DNA of 6,268 nt from Candidatus Rifleibacteriota bacterium (lineage in GTDB: Bacteria; Riflebacteria; Ozemobacteria; Ozemobacterales; Ozemobacteraceae): positions 1 through 6,268 of the forward strand of contig JAKJFO010000234.1 in the NCBI GenBank assembly GCA_022704885.1, in the 5' to 3' direction. Below are positions 1 through 6,268 of the stretch, piece by piece; the first letter of the stretch is position 1, and each line of letters opens with the position of its first letter. The notes beneath the pieces were generated by a model. It made no database searches. It was not told where the DNA came from and saw only the letters and a list, made by a program, of their open reading frames with translations. Made by a program: the position numbers and the translations under genes.

Positions 1-3000
1 GGTTATCAAAAGCCATGTATCCTGGGTAACCGCCATAAATATCTCCCGAATCACTTACTTGAGCTGGAGCTGGAAGTAACGAACTCGTCATTACGTAGTT
101 TACCTGGTAGGAATCTGGCAAACCGCTTACACCAGGGTCAAACGAAGAAATGACATCGGCTGAACCAGGATCGTAACGCTGTACCCAGTCGCTTACGTTG
201 GTTACACTGGCATCTAATGCGCCATTAAAACTGTAAATTTTACCGTCATAAGCAACAACAGAATTGAGTTTAACTGCTTTATTTAAAGGTGTTGCCAGCG
301 CTGAAACAGTGGCGGGAGTCATTGGTGCAAATATGTAAATATTGTTAACAGGGGCACTTGTAGTACTTGGCGCTCCCCCCATGATATAGATACCGTTGTT
401 TGTTAGCGCAGCGCTATTGTTACCATAAAGTTGAGCTGATAGTGTTGCCACCAGCTCGTATTTGCCCAGGCGCGACGTTGATTTGTAGCTGTTGAACGGC
501 ATTACGCCGAGGGCTTTGGGTGACGCACCGCAATTGACCGTAGTTATCAGACTGCCAAAGCTTGCCGGGGGGATAGAAGACTGCGACACAGGTGTGCCAT
601 CAAAAGCAAAACTGTCGGGATTGCCGATATTGGTTACAAATATGCGTTGTTGTCCGCTTTCTTCAGCAAAAATGAGCTTTTGCCCGTCGGGGCTGACGAC
701 CAGCTGTTTGTCTGATGTATCACTAAAAGTATCATCGACGTCTATTCTGGTGATTGATTTACCAGGTTTCAATGCCCACAGATCGTCGTTGCCGGCATCT
801 ATAAGAAAAAGAATCGGATTGGCGCGATCACGAGAAAACGCCAGGGCGTTAGCACTGTCACCATTGCAGCCAGGGATGGGGTATGAACGCAGAAAAATTG
901 GCTGAAAGTTGAATGGCCGGGTGTGGGTGGAGGCTATTCTGGTCCAACTGGTATCCATGTCGAGATTGCTGGCTTCACTTGAGCCATCAGCACTGATTGT
1001 TCCTGTAGCTTGAGCGGAGTTTATATGAGTGAACAATCCCATTTTTACATTTCCGCCATTTGTCATGTAGTCTGTTTGTATGACAGATGTGGTAAGGGCT
1101 ATTTGTCCTATTGCCGAGCCAAAACTTCCATCACTGCCTGTATTTGCCCAGTATCCTTTGGGTTCATGATTATAAAACATTCTTGCGTAGTCGCGTGAAT
1201 ATACCAAAAATTTATTGGCGAGATAGTCTGGGGTAAAATATCCAAAATATCTTCTATTCACATCACGTTTACTCGGATTAGTGCCCCCAGTTACAGGATC
1301 GCCGGAGTTAACGATAAAATTTGAAGGATAATTAACCATGCTGGTCCACGACTCGTTACTGGTAACTGAGTCTTTCAGACGAATACCGGTTGTTGAAGAA
1401 TTTGTAACATTGGGCACTGTGAAATAAGTGTTGGCAGCAACATTGCCAAAAATCCATGATGCGGGGTTTGCAGCAGTTACTGGTTGGCTTTGAACTCGAT
1501 AGTCAGCTAACCAGCCTTCAAGTTGAGTTTCGTGTCCGAAATTACAGGCTCCAAAGTCGTAAAGATAAACAAGATTCGGTGTTCCTGAGGCTTCAATTGC
1601 TAAAAATTGCTCATCCGGGCTTATCGCAATATTTTGTGACCACGCAGGAGGAAATTGATTGTGAGCAGTGGTTATCCATCTGGCGAAGCGCTTGTAGCGG
1701 CCGCGGTCAGAAGTGCCCCACTTGATTTTGCCGATCCAGTCGAGCATGGCTGAACCGTCGGATTTTTTATACAGCATCAAAAAACCGCCGTTTGGCATGG
1801 CTTTCATGTCCTGTGGAACCCAGGCTGTGTCTATGTCGCTATTGCCGAAAGATCCTCCTGGAGCATTGGCGATCCAGTAACCATTGAAAGATCCAGCTGA
1901 ACCAGGAATTTCGAGATTGGCGAAAAAGTTATCTGAGTAGGTGGCAACACCGCTGGCTCGTCTTACGGTTTCATCATCAGCAGAATAGGCGACGACTTTG
2001 CTGTTTCCAGAAAGCTCATTAACTGATATGTTAGATGAATCAATCATATTATAGGCGTCAACGCCACTCGTATCACTGGCATAACCGACCTTGAATCTGG
2101 TGCCCTGCGGGCTGACGCCGATGGTTCTCGGGACTCCGCGCAGGCTGACTATTCTTCTGTCTTCGTCGAATTTGAAAGTGTGCAGATCGAAGAATTCGAT
2201 AGTGCTGTCGTTTGTTCCGACCAGCATGTGTTCGGGCACGCGCGTCACGATGTCGGCACAGGGCTTGCCGGTACTGTCGTAGGTTAGAATGCGGTCGCCG
2301 GGAATCGAAGTGGCGTAGAAATTCGCCGCCAGGCTGGCGATGTCGATAAAATACATTTCCGGCTTGTCTTTGTGGGTGAACAGTACATCGTTACCGGTTG
2401 GCGAGAGAACGGCCAGGTCTGCCTTGACTTTGTAGGGATATGCCCGGGTCATGGTTATTGCCGCTGGATTCGCAGCAAAATTGACTTCGTTGATCAATTT
2501 TCCGCGCAGACCGCCTTTGTTGGTGGCGTCGGCCTTGTCTGTCATCATCAGATAGCGCGAGTCATGTGAAAGTTTTATGTCTCTGAAGTTTTCATCGGCG
2601 TCAAAGGTAGCGGTGCCAATTCTAGCCAGCGGCTGTGACTGGTATTGCGCGACCTTCTTGTTGTCGCCGATGATGTAGACGTATTTGCCGTCTTTCGAGG
2701 TCCAGGTTGAGTTGACAGCTTTAGCAAACGGTGCCAGCAGTTGCTCGAAGGTCCAGCCACTGGTGAAAGAGCTCGGATACATGGGAAACCTGATGACATT
2801 TTTCTTGTCTTTGATCGAGAGGTAGAGATAGCCGTCGTTTCCGGAGATCATGTCGGTGAACTTGTCGTTCTCTGTATCAGCATTGCCTTCTTCAGCAGCT
2901 GCCAGGCCGAAACGTTTGACGAAGGCCACCGGTGGCGGCCAGTTCAGGGCGCTGGCTGTGGCAACATCGATTTTGTAGACATATAAAGATTTATCGCCGT

Positions 3001-3952
3001 GACTGCTCACGAAAAAATACTTGCCATCAGGTCGGAAAACGATGCCGCGGTCTTCTTCGGCTTTACTTGAATTGGCAACCACGTTTGCATAGATGTTTTT
3101 ATTAGGATCGGCGTTGGTGCCCGGATGAGCCGCAATATCGACAAAGCCCGCAGATTGCTGGTAAGAGGCATGCGATCTGTCTATATTGAGCAGTCTGATC
3201 TTGGTTCTGCCCTGAACGCCAAGCACGCGGCGGCTTGGGTGCAGGTCGATGTTCCAGGGGCGGAATACGTCCTGTTCGGCTTTATCTAATGCTTTGGTGG
3301 TATCGTAGGGCAGCTGGAAAGTTTCGGCGATAGCACGTGTCGTCGAGTCGACCGCGAGAATACGCAGCATGCTCGAGTTCGACAGCCAGATGAACTGGTC
3401 GCCGAAGCTCGGCAGGGTCACCAGCGAAAAATAGCTCAGCGAATCGGTGGCGATTACATAAGGGCCATCGAGAAGCTCGGCATTGACTACTACCGCCTTG
3501 AGTCCGCGCGGAGATTTGAGCATGTCTGGGTCGATACTGGCCGTAGTGGTCGAGATATTGATGTTTTCTCTGGTGGATACCGACACCCTGTACGAATAGA
3601 TTATGTCGTCGGGGGTTATGCCGAGCAGGTCGGTAAAACTGGCGGCATCAGAAGCAAGCGAAGTGTCACAGGTAAGATAATTCGGGTCATCTGGAAGCCT
3701 GTAGACATAATGATACATACTTTCGGTGTTGATGGCAGAATGGTCGAAGGCGCCGGCTGCAAGCTCTTTGTTGAGTCGCGAACGCGCGAGCATGCGCAGT
3801 TTTTCGCGATGGTTGAAGTTTTCGGTGTGTCTGATTCCACCTTGCATGCTGCCGACTATCGGCATAATGCAATACCCGGCAATTACCGTTGCCACCAGAA
3901 TTTCGGCCAGCGTAAAACCGCGTCGCTTCAGATAAAGAAAAATCTGGTACAT
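1..3952 (-). CDS. Giant prepilin-like protein with beta-propeller and kelch-like ectodomain (3' end outside window)
   Basis: The ORF starts at ATG 3952 and stays open for 1317 codons to the window edge, where its C-terminus is cut off. The start is supported by a ribosome binding site 6 nt upstream and by the class III prepilin signal that follows at once: an 11-residue basic leader (K9 R10 R11), G12, then FTLAE with Glu at mature position 5, and a hydrophobic helix to about residue 36. Such proteins are processed by PilD-type prepilin peptidase and placed in a type IV pilus or type II secretion pseudopilus. The ectodomain contains many propeller-blade-like motifs of the S/H-P/x-D/S-G-K-Y type followed by beta strands, near residues 189, 238, 308, 370, 419, 462, 517, 572, 614, 778 and 1087. 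Two kelch-like strands lie near residues 1186 and 1236. Ordinary pilins have about 120-200 residues, so this one is exceptionally large. A role as surface adhesin or pilus-tip protein is inferred. The ligand is unknown. Frame was checked at several points and no frameshift was seen. Confidence 0.88.
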   Translation of the reverse strand, partial: MYQIFLYLKRRGFTLAEILVATVIAGYCIMPIVGSMQGGIRHTENFNHREKLRMLARSRLNKELAAGAFDHSAINTESMYHYVYRLPDDPNYLTCDTSLASDAASFTDLLGITPDDIIYSYRVSVSTRENINISTTTASIDPDMLKSPRGLKAVVVNAELLDGPYVIATDSLSYFSLVTLPSFGDQFIWLSNSSMLRILAVDSTTRAIAETFQLPYDTTKALDKAEQDVFRPWNIDLHPSRRVLGVQGRTKIRLLNIDRSHASYQQSAGFVDIAAHPGTNADPNKNIYANVVANSSKAEEDRGIVFRPDGKYFFVSSHGDKSLYVYKIDVATASALNWPPPVAFVKRFGLAAAEEGNADTENDKFTDMISGNDGYLYLSIKDKKNVIRFPMYPSSFTSGWTFEQLLAPFAKAVNSTWTSKDGKYVYIIGDNKKVAQYQSQPLARIGTATFDADENFRDIKLSHDSRYLMMTDKADATNKGGLRGKLINEVNFAANPAAITMTRAYPYKVKADLAVLSPTGNDVLFTHKDKPEMYFIDIASLAANFYATSIPGDRILTYDSTGKPCADIVTRVPEHMLVGTNDSTIEFFDLHTFKFDEDRRIVSLRGVPRTIGVSPQGTRFKVGYASDTSGVDAYNMIDSSNISVNELSGNSKVVAYSADDETVRRASGVATYSDNFFANLEIPGSAGSFNGYWIANAPGGSFGNSDIDTAWVPQDMKAMPNGGFLMLYKKSDGSAMLDWIGKIKWGTSDRGRYKRFARWITTAHNQFPPAWSQNIAISPDEQFLAIEASGTPNLVYLYDFGACNFGHETQLEGWLADYRVQSQPVTAANPASWIFGNVAANTYFTVPNVTNSSTTGIRLKDSVTSNESWTSMVNYPSNFIVNSGDPVTGGTNPSKRDVNRRYFGYFTPDYLANKFLVYSRDYARMFYNHEPKGYWANTGSDGSFGSAIGQIALTTSVIQTDYMTNGGNVKMGLFTHINSAQATGTISADGSSEASNLDMDTSWTRIASTHTRPFNFQPIFLRSYPIPGCNGDSANALAFSRDRANPILFLIDAGNDDLWALKPGKSITRIDVDDTFSDTSDKQLVVSPDGQKLIFAEESGQQRIFVTNIGNPDSFAFDGTPVSQSSIPPASFGSLITTVNCGASPKALGVMPFNSYKSTSRLGKYELVATLSAQLYGNNSAALTNNGIYIMGGAPSTTSAPVNNIYIFAPMTPATVSALATPLNKAVKLNSVVAYDGKIYSFNGALDASVTNVSDWVQRYDPGSADVISSFDPGVSGLPDSYQVNYVMTSSLLPAPAQVSDSGDIYGGYPGYMAFDN
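3845..3952 (-). other. Class III prepilin signal and N-terminal pilin helix
   Basis: These codons give residues 1-36: leader MYQIFLYLKRR, cleavage after G12, mature N-terminus FTLAEILVATVIAG. Gly at -1, Phe at +1 (N-methylated in the family) and Glu at +5 are all present, which are the residues prepilin peptidase and pilus assembly need. The helix is broken early by Pro31 and followed by a short amphipathic stretch (about residues 37-60) typical of GspI/PilV-like minor pilins. This assignment is firm. Which assembly system uses the protein cannot be told from the window. Confidence 0.9.
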
Positions 3953-3958
3953 ACTCAA

Positions 3959-3966
3959 CCCCTTCT
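3959..3966 (-). promoter_or_regulatory. Ribosome binding site of the giant prepilin gene
   Basis: On the minus strand AGAAGGGG lies 6 nt before ATG 3952. It is a good purine-rich Shine-Dalgarno match at normal spacing. It supports this start over the GTG at 4043, which opens a different, overlapping frame. Confidence 0.65.
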
Positions 3967-4034
3967 CGCCCAACCAGCCTGTATATCGCAACAACCATGC
4001 CAGAGTCCGGATGTGTTTCAGCGGCCTCTCTTAT

Positions 4035-4063
4035 ATTATACACTGTATCTGATATGGGCTGTA
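4035..4063 (-). promoter_or_regulatory. Candidate proximal promoter with a consensus TATAAT -10
   Basis: On the minus strand a perfect TATAAT occupies 4035-4040. At 17-bp spacing the -35 position (4058-4063) reads TACAGC, a poor match to TTGACA, so this promoter would be weak or activator-dependent. Initiation near 4028 would give a leader of about 75 nt before ATG 3952. Consensus matching only. Confidence 0.45.
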
Positions 4064-4068
4064 GTTAA

Positions 4069-4078
4069 TTTTCGAAAA
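4069..4078. promoter_or_regulatory. TTTTCGAAAA palindrome between the two promoter candidates
   Basis: This is a perfect 10-bp palindrome, extended imperfectly on both sides (GTTAATTTTC / GAAAACAAC). It lies just downstream of the distal -10 and just upstream of the proximal -35, a place where a dimeric regulator could act on both. No known operator was recognised, and in AT-rich intergenic DNA a palindrome of this length can occur by chance. Confidence 0.25.
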
Positions 4079-4084
4079 CAACTT

Positions 4085-4113
4085 TTTACATTCAGAGCAA
4101 AATTTTTTGACAA
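4085..4113 (-). promoter_or_regulatory. Candidate distal sigma70-like promoter
   Basis: On the minus strand TTGTCA (4108-4113, five of six consensus bases) is followed after exactly 17 bp by TGTAAA (4085-4090, four of six). The spacer begins with an A-rich then T-rich run. The leader to ATG 3952 would be about 125 nt. It is independent of the TATAAT candidate downstream, and either or both may serve the prepilin gene. Confidence 0.4.
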
Positions 4114-4120
4114 AAGACTG

Positions 4121-4230
4121 TCGCACAAAGCCACAAAGCCGCAAAGGCACAAAGATCGAGCCCCTCACTCAGCTGCTGGTAATTCTGAACCTCATTTCTT
4201 GATTCTGTGCCTCAGCGCCTCTGCGTGCGA
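4121..4230. repeat. Imperfect inverted repeat made of 8-bp CRCAAAG-type units
   Basis: The left arm (4121-4160) has four units in a strict 8-bp period: CACAAAG at 4124, 4132 and 4148, and CGCAAAG at 4140. The right arm (4198-4230), read in reverse complement, carries three related 8-bp units (CACGCAGA, GGCGCTGA, GGCACAGA). Both arms share TCGCAC at the outer end and AGGCACA toward the loop. The arms are separated by about 37 bp. The right arm is about one unit shorter and more diverged. The element begins 7 bp after the stop of the spermidine-synthase-like gene. CACAAAG/CGCAAAG-rich palindromic intergenic repeats of this kind recur in many environmental bacterial genomes. It may be a dispersed palindromic element or help end transcription. 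No strong T-run follows it, so a standard terminator is not claimed. Confidence 0.65.
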
Positions 4231-4237
4231 ACTGCAG

Positions 4238-5938
4238 TCATCGGAAAATTTTGAACAGCGGGAAAAGGCTTGAACTGTTGTCGGTCCAGCGAGCTGCTGC
4301 TGTCCCTCTGTCGGAAACAGTGTGGTCGGTCAGTTTGTTCCAGGCAAGAATCGGGCTTTTTATCAGACCATCAGCAATATCTGCTGATTTTGTCAGAACA
4401 ACATACTCCGATACATTGCGGCCAAAATTGGCCGGGTCGTCTTTGACAAAGACGTTGTCAAGAACATGCAGTGCAATGAAATCAGCTTTGTGAGCCAGTG
4501 CGGCCAGTACAGGTTTAAGGTCGATATAGCGGTTACTGATATTGAAAACTATGATGCCTTCGGGCTGGAGCCTGTCGGCATAGATCTTCAATGCCTCTTC
4601 TGTTGCGAGATGTACAGGGATGGAGTCAGAAGAAAAAGCATCAGCAAAAATTGCATCGAAATACCCGTTCGGGCTCTGCTCGATCATGCGCCGACCATCG
4701 CCGCAGATTACCCGTGCGCGGTCCTTGAATGATGAGAGATAGCTGAAATAGTCAGGATTTTGCGCTATTTTGATGACTTCCGGGTCTATTTCATAAAAGG
4801 TGAATTCCTGGCCGGGTTTGGCGTACGCGAGCAGCGAACCTATTCCCAGTCCGAGAATTCCGGCTTTAAAATCAGGCTTTCTGGTGAGTTTCAGAGCAAA
4901 AATACTGCCGATCGGGCCATTTTTGTGAAAGTAAGCGAGTGGTTCGAACATCTTATTGAGCAGCAGGCTTTGCATACCATGCATGGTAGACCCATGCACC
5001 ATGGCGATGGTGTTGTTCTCGCTCGCAACCGTGACTTTTTTGATTCCAAAAAAGTTGCGTGAGCTGTGCAGCCTGAGAGGCATGGTTCCGGCGTAGTTAA
5101 TTGCCAGCATCCCCACACTGATGAGCGAAAAAAGCGCCAGATTGAGCCGCGGCATTTTTTTTACTATGAAAAGTGGCAGTACGGCAGCGATAAGCAGAAG
5201 CAGCATGGTGGTTTCAAGTTGTCTGGCCGCCAGAAAATGAATCATTGAGTTGAGATATCCGCTGCCGGGGTCGAATCCCATACTATGCGCGGTCTGCTGT
5301 AGATTGCGGCTGAAGTTGATGTTTTCGATGGCAACAAGCGCTGAAGCTGCATATAGGCCTATAATTACTGACAATGCAAGGCTTTCCTTTTCATCAGGGT
5401 TTTCGCCATTATCTGAAAATCTGAAGCGTTTTGTCATAAAGCAGGCGAATATTATGGCAAGAGGGTATTCGGCGTCGTTTGAAAACATCAGTGGTGCGAT
5501 GAAGGTGACGGCAAGGCTGCCAATGACACTGCCAAGAGACATGACAGTATAATAGCCGGTGAGATTCTTTGCTTTCGGTCGACAGGCAGCGAGGTAGCTG
5601 TGGCAGTAGAGTGAGATGGCGAACAAAATGAACAGGTGAGTCGAAAGTGCTGCGGCGAGACTGCGATGAAGCTTGAAATAAGCAACCGGAAACAGCAATA
5701 TTGCCAGCAGAAATAGCATTTCGATTTTGGCTGGAGCCAGGTTATGGCTGCTGAAAGCCATTACGTAGGTGATCAGATAGATCGCCAGCGGTATCACCCA
5801 TAGCAGGGGGATCGGTGCGAGATCAGCAGTTATGAACTGGGTGACAGCAAGCAGCAACACCGAAGGAATCATTGCTGCTATCAGCCATTTAATTCTGTTG
5901 TCAGCTGTTTCAGAAACTGGGGTGTCATCGGCGCCCTC
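4238..5938 (-). CDS. Fused membrane / spermidine-synthase-like protein, main part after the frame break
   Basis: This segment reads in one frame to TGA at 4238-4240 (566 residues). It carries about nine hydrophobic segments, starting with IKWLIAAMIPSVLLLAV and PLLWVIPLAIYLITYVMAF, the conserved PLLWV-P pattern of the fused MFS/spermidine synthase family. A Rossmann-type aminopropyltransferase/methyltransferase domain follows: glycine loop GLGIGS (4835-4852), acidic YEIDPE (4778-4795), GDGRRM, then ADAFSSDSIPVHLAT and FNISNRY, ending with WTDNSS before the C-terminus. The classic spermidine synthase GGGDG loop is replaced by GLGIGS, which is usual for this fused family, so polyamine synthesis should not be assumed. 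The frame stays open up to 6214, but the 92 residues it would add are Arg/Gln/Pro-rich, have no membrane segments and overlap the true N-terminal frame, so 5938 is used as an approximate boundary. There is no start codon there. It is the continuation of the frame at 5881-6268. Confidence 0.85.
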   Translation of the reverse strand, partial: EGADDTPVSETADNRIKWLIAAMIPSVLLLAVTQFITADLAPIPLLWVIPLAIYLITYVMAFSSHNLAPAKIEMLFLLAILLFPVAYFKLHRSLAAALSTHLFILFAISLYCHSYLAACRPKAKNLTGYYTVMSLGSVIGSLAVTFIAPLMFSNDAEYPLAIIFACFMTKRFRFSDNGENPDEKESLALSVIIGLYAASALVAIENINFSRNLQQTAHSMGFDPGSGYLNSMIHFLAARQLETTMLLLLIAAVLPLFIVKKMPRLNLALFSLISVGMLAINYAGTMPLRLHSSRNFFGIKKVTVASENNTIAMVHGSTMHGMQSLLLNKMFEPLAYFHKNGPIGSIFALKLTRKPDFKAGILGLGIGSLLAYAKPGQEFTFYEIDPEVIKIAQNPDYFSYLSSFKDRARVICGDGRRMIEQSPNGYFDAIFADAFSSDSIPVHLATEEALKIYADRLQPEGIIVFNISNRYIDLKPVLAALAHKADFIALHVLDNVFVKDDPANFGRNVSEYVVLTKSADIADGLIKSPILAWNKLTDHTVSDRGTAAARWTDNSSSLFPLFKIFR

Positions 5939-6268
5939 AACTGTTGCCGGCACGTCACCAGCAGAATCAACAGCAGGGCGAAGCCGCCTGCCCAGATTTT
6001 TGTTTGAATGGACAGTCCGAACCTGGCCTCGACCAATGTCGGGTAGAGCAGCAGAGCGGCGAAACTGCCGAGATTGCTGGCGGCGAAGAGAAAGTAGGGA
6101 TTTTCGGCACGGGCGTGCCCGCTGCGGCTGAACCAGGTCTGCAGCAGTGGTGACAGCGCGGCCAATACGAAAAACGGCAGGCCAGCACTTGTGAAAAGTT
6201 TGCCGATAAGCCACAGCGAAGGGTTTTCAGGCACCGCTACATTGCGGTCAAACGAGATTGGCAAGAGA
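5881..6268 (-). CDS. Fused membrane / spermidine-synthase-like protein, upstream part (5' end outside window, frameshifted)
   Basis: The frame enters from beyond the window and stops with TGA at 5881-5883 (128 residues visible from codon 6267). It has three membrane-like segments with hallmarks of the fused MFS/spermidine synthase family: KLFTSAGLPFFVLAALSPLLQ, then the conserved NPYFLFAASNLGSFAALLLYP followed by VEARFGLSIQ, then KIWAGGFALLLILLV. After CRQQ the translation stops looking like the family and reaches a stop, while the next frame takes up the family sequence. It is therefore the same gene as 4238-5938, split by a one-base-type shift. The TTG at 6264 is an internal codon, not the start. 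About 80-100 N-terminal residues are probably missing off the edge. Confidence 0.8.
   Translation of the reverse strand, partial: LLPISFDRNVAVPENPSLWLIGKLFTSAGLPFFVLAALSPLLQTWFSRSGHARAENPYFLFAASNLGSFAALLLYPTLVEARFGLSIQTKIWAGGFALLLILLVTCRQQLRAPMTPQFLKQLTTELNG
5884..5990 (-). other. Frame break inside the fused spermidine-synthase-like gene
   Basis: Family-like sequence runs in one frame down to about 5960 (LLILLVTCRQQ) and in the -1 frame from about 5938 (EGADDTPVSETADNRIKWL). The sequence behaves as if one base were missing (or two extra) in the linker. Short homopolymers that could have lost a base are the four Gs at 5919-5922 and the three Cs at 5934-5936. No standard X-XXY-YYZ slippery heptamer was found in the upstream frame here, so an assembly or sequencing error or a real mutation is likelier than programmed frameshifting. 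Confidence 0.7.

Noticed and set aside
492..905. 137-codon plus-strand frame
   Set aside because: It is antisense to the in-frame propeller region of the giant gene, with no recognisable motif and no ribosome binding site of note.
1..2090. Diversity-generating retroelement variable region in the AT-rich half
   Set aside because: No template repeat or reverse transcriptase is visible in the window, and no near-identical repeat pair with adenine-specific differences was seen.
3687..4043. 118-codon minus-strand frame starting at GTG 4043
   Set aside because: It overlaps the prepilin start in another frame, its start overlaps the TATAAT box, and its sequence shows no domain-like character.
4121..4230. 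CRISPR array or intrinsic terminator
   Set aside because: Units of 8 bp without unique spacers are not CRISPR. The loop is long and no strong T-run follows in the direction of transcription, so a canonical terminator is not supported.
3710..4273. 187-codon plus-strand frame across the intergenic region
   Set aside because: It lies opposite the prepilin N-terminus, runs through the 8-bp repeat array and has low-complexity Gln/His-rich translation typical of an antisense shadow.
5884..5990. Programmed -1 frameshift site
   Set aside because: No X-XXY-YYZ slippery heptamer occurs in the upstream frame in this interval and no obvious downstream pseudoknot was seen by eye.
5939..6214. N-terminal extension of the spermidine-synthase-like frame up to 6214
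   Set aside because: It encodes Arg/Gln/Pro-rich sequence without membrane helices, while the overlapping frame in the same stretch carries the conserved family motifs. It is an out-of-frame shadow upstream of the frameshift.

Overview
All coding content reads on the minus strand. Both genes run off the window, one at each end. There are no rRNA or tRNA genes, transposase or CRISPR array. The sequence does not identify the organism. A type IV prepilin signal, a multi-pass membrane protein fused to a spermidine-synthase-like domain, and mixed GC content fit a bacterium. An outsized prepilin-like protein carrying a beta-propeller would suit a poorly studied environmental lineage that makes many atypical pseudopilins. 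Riflebacteria and related candidate phyla come to mind, but that is a guess.

Layout, in the direction of transcription (high to low coordinates): (1) 6268-4238 encodes a fused membrane / spermidine-synthase-like protein. Its N-terminus lies outside the window, and the reading frame breaks once in the linker between two membrane blocks, at about 5885-5990. (2) 4237-3953 is a 285-bp intergenic region. It holds an imperfect inverted repeat built from 8-bp units (4121-4230), two sigma70-like promoter candidates, a TTTTCGAAAA palindrome and a ribosome binding site. (3) 3952-1 is one uninterrupted open frame of at least 1317 codons with no stop in the window. It starts with a classic class III prepilin peptide (G12|FTLAE) and continues as a very large beta-propeller-type protein with kelch-like motifs near the window edge. 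The coding DNA becomes clearly more AT-rich below about position 2090.

The two genes appear to be separate transcription units, because a repeat and promoter-like sequences lie between them. No functional link between them is evident. The main object of interest is the giant pseudopilin. It looks like a surface or pilus-tip protein, in which a beta-propeller ectodomain is mounted directly on a pilin-type membrane helix instead of being a separate partner as PilY1 is.
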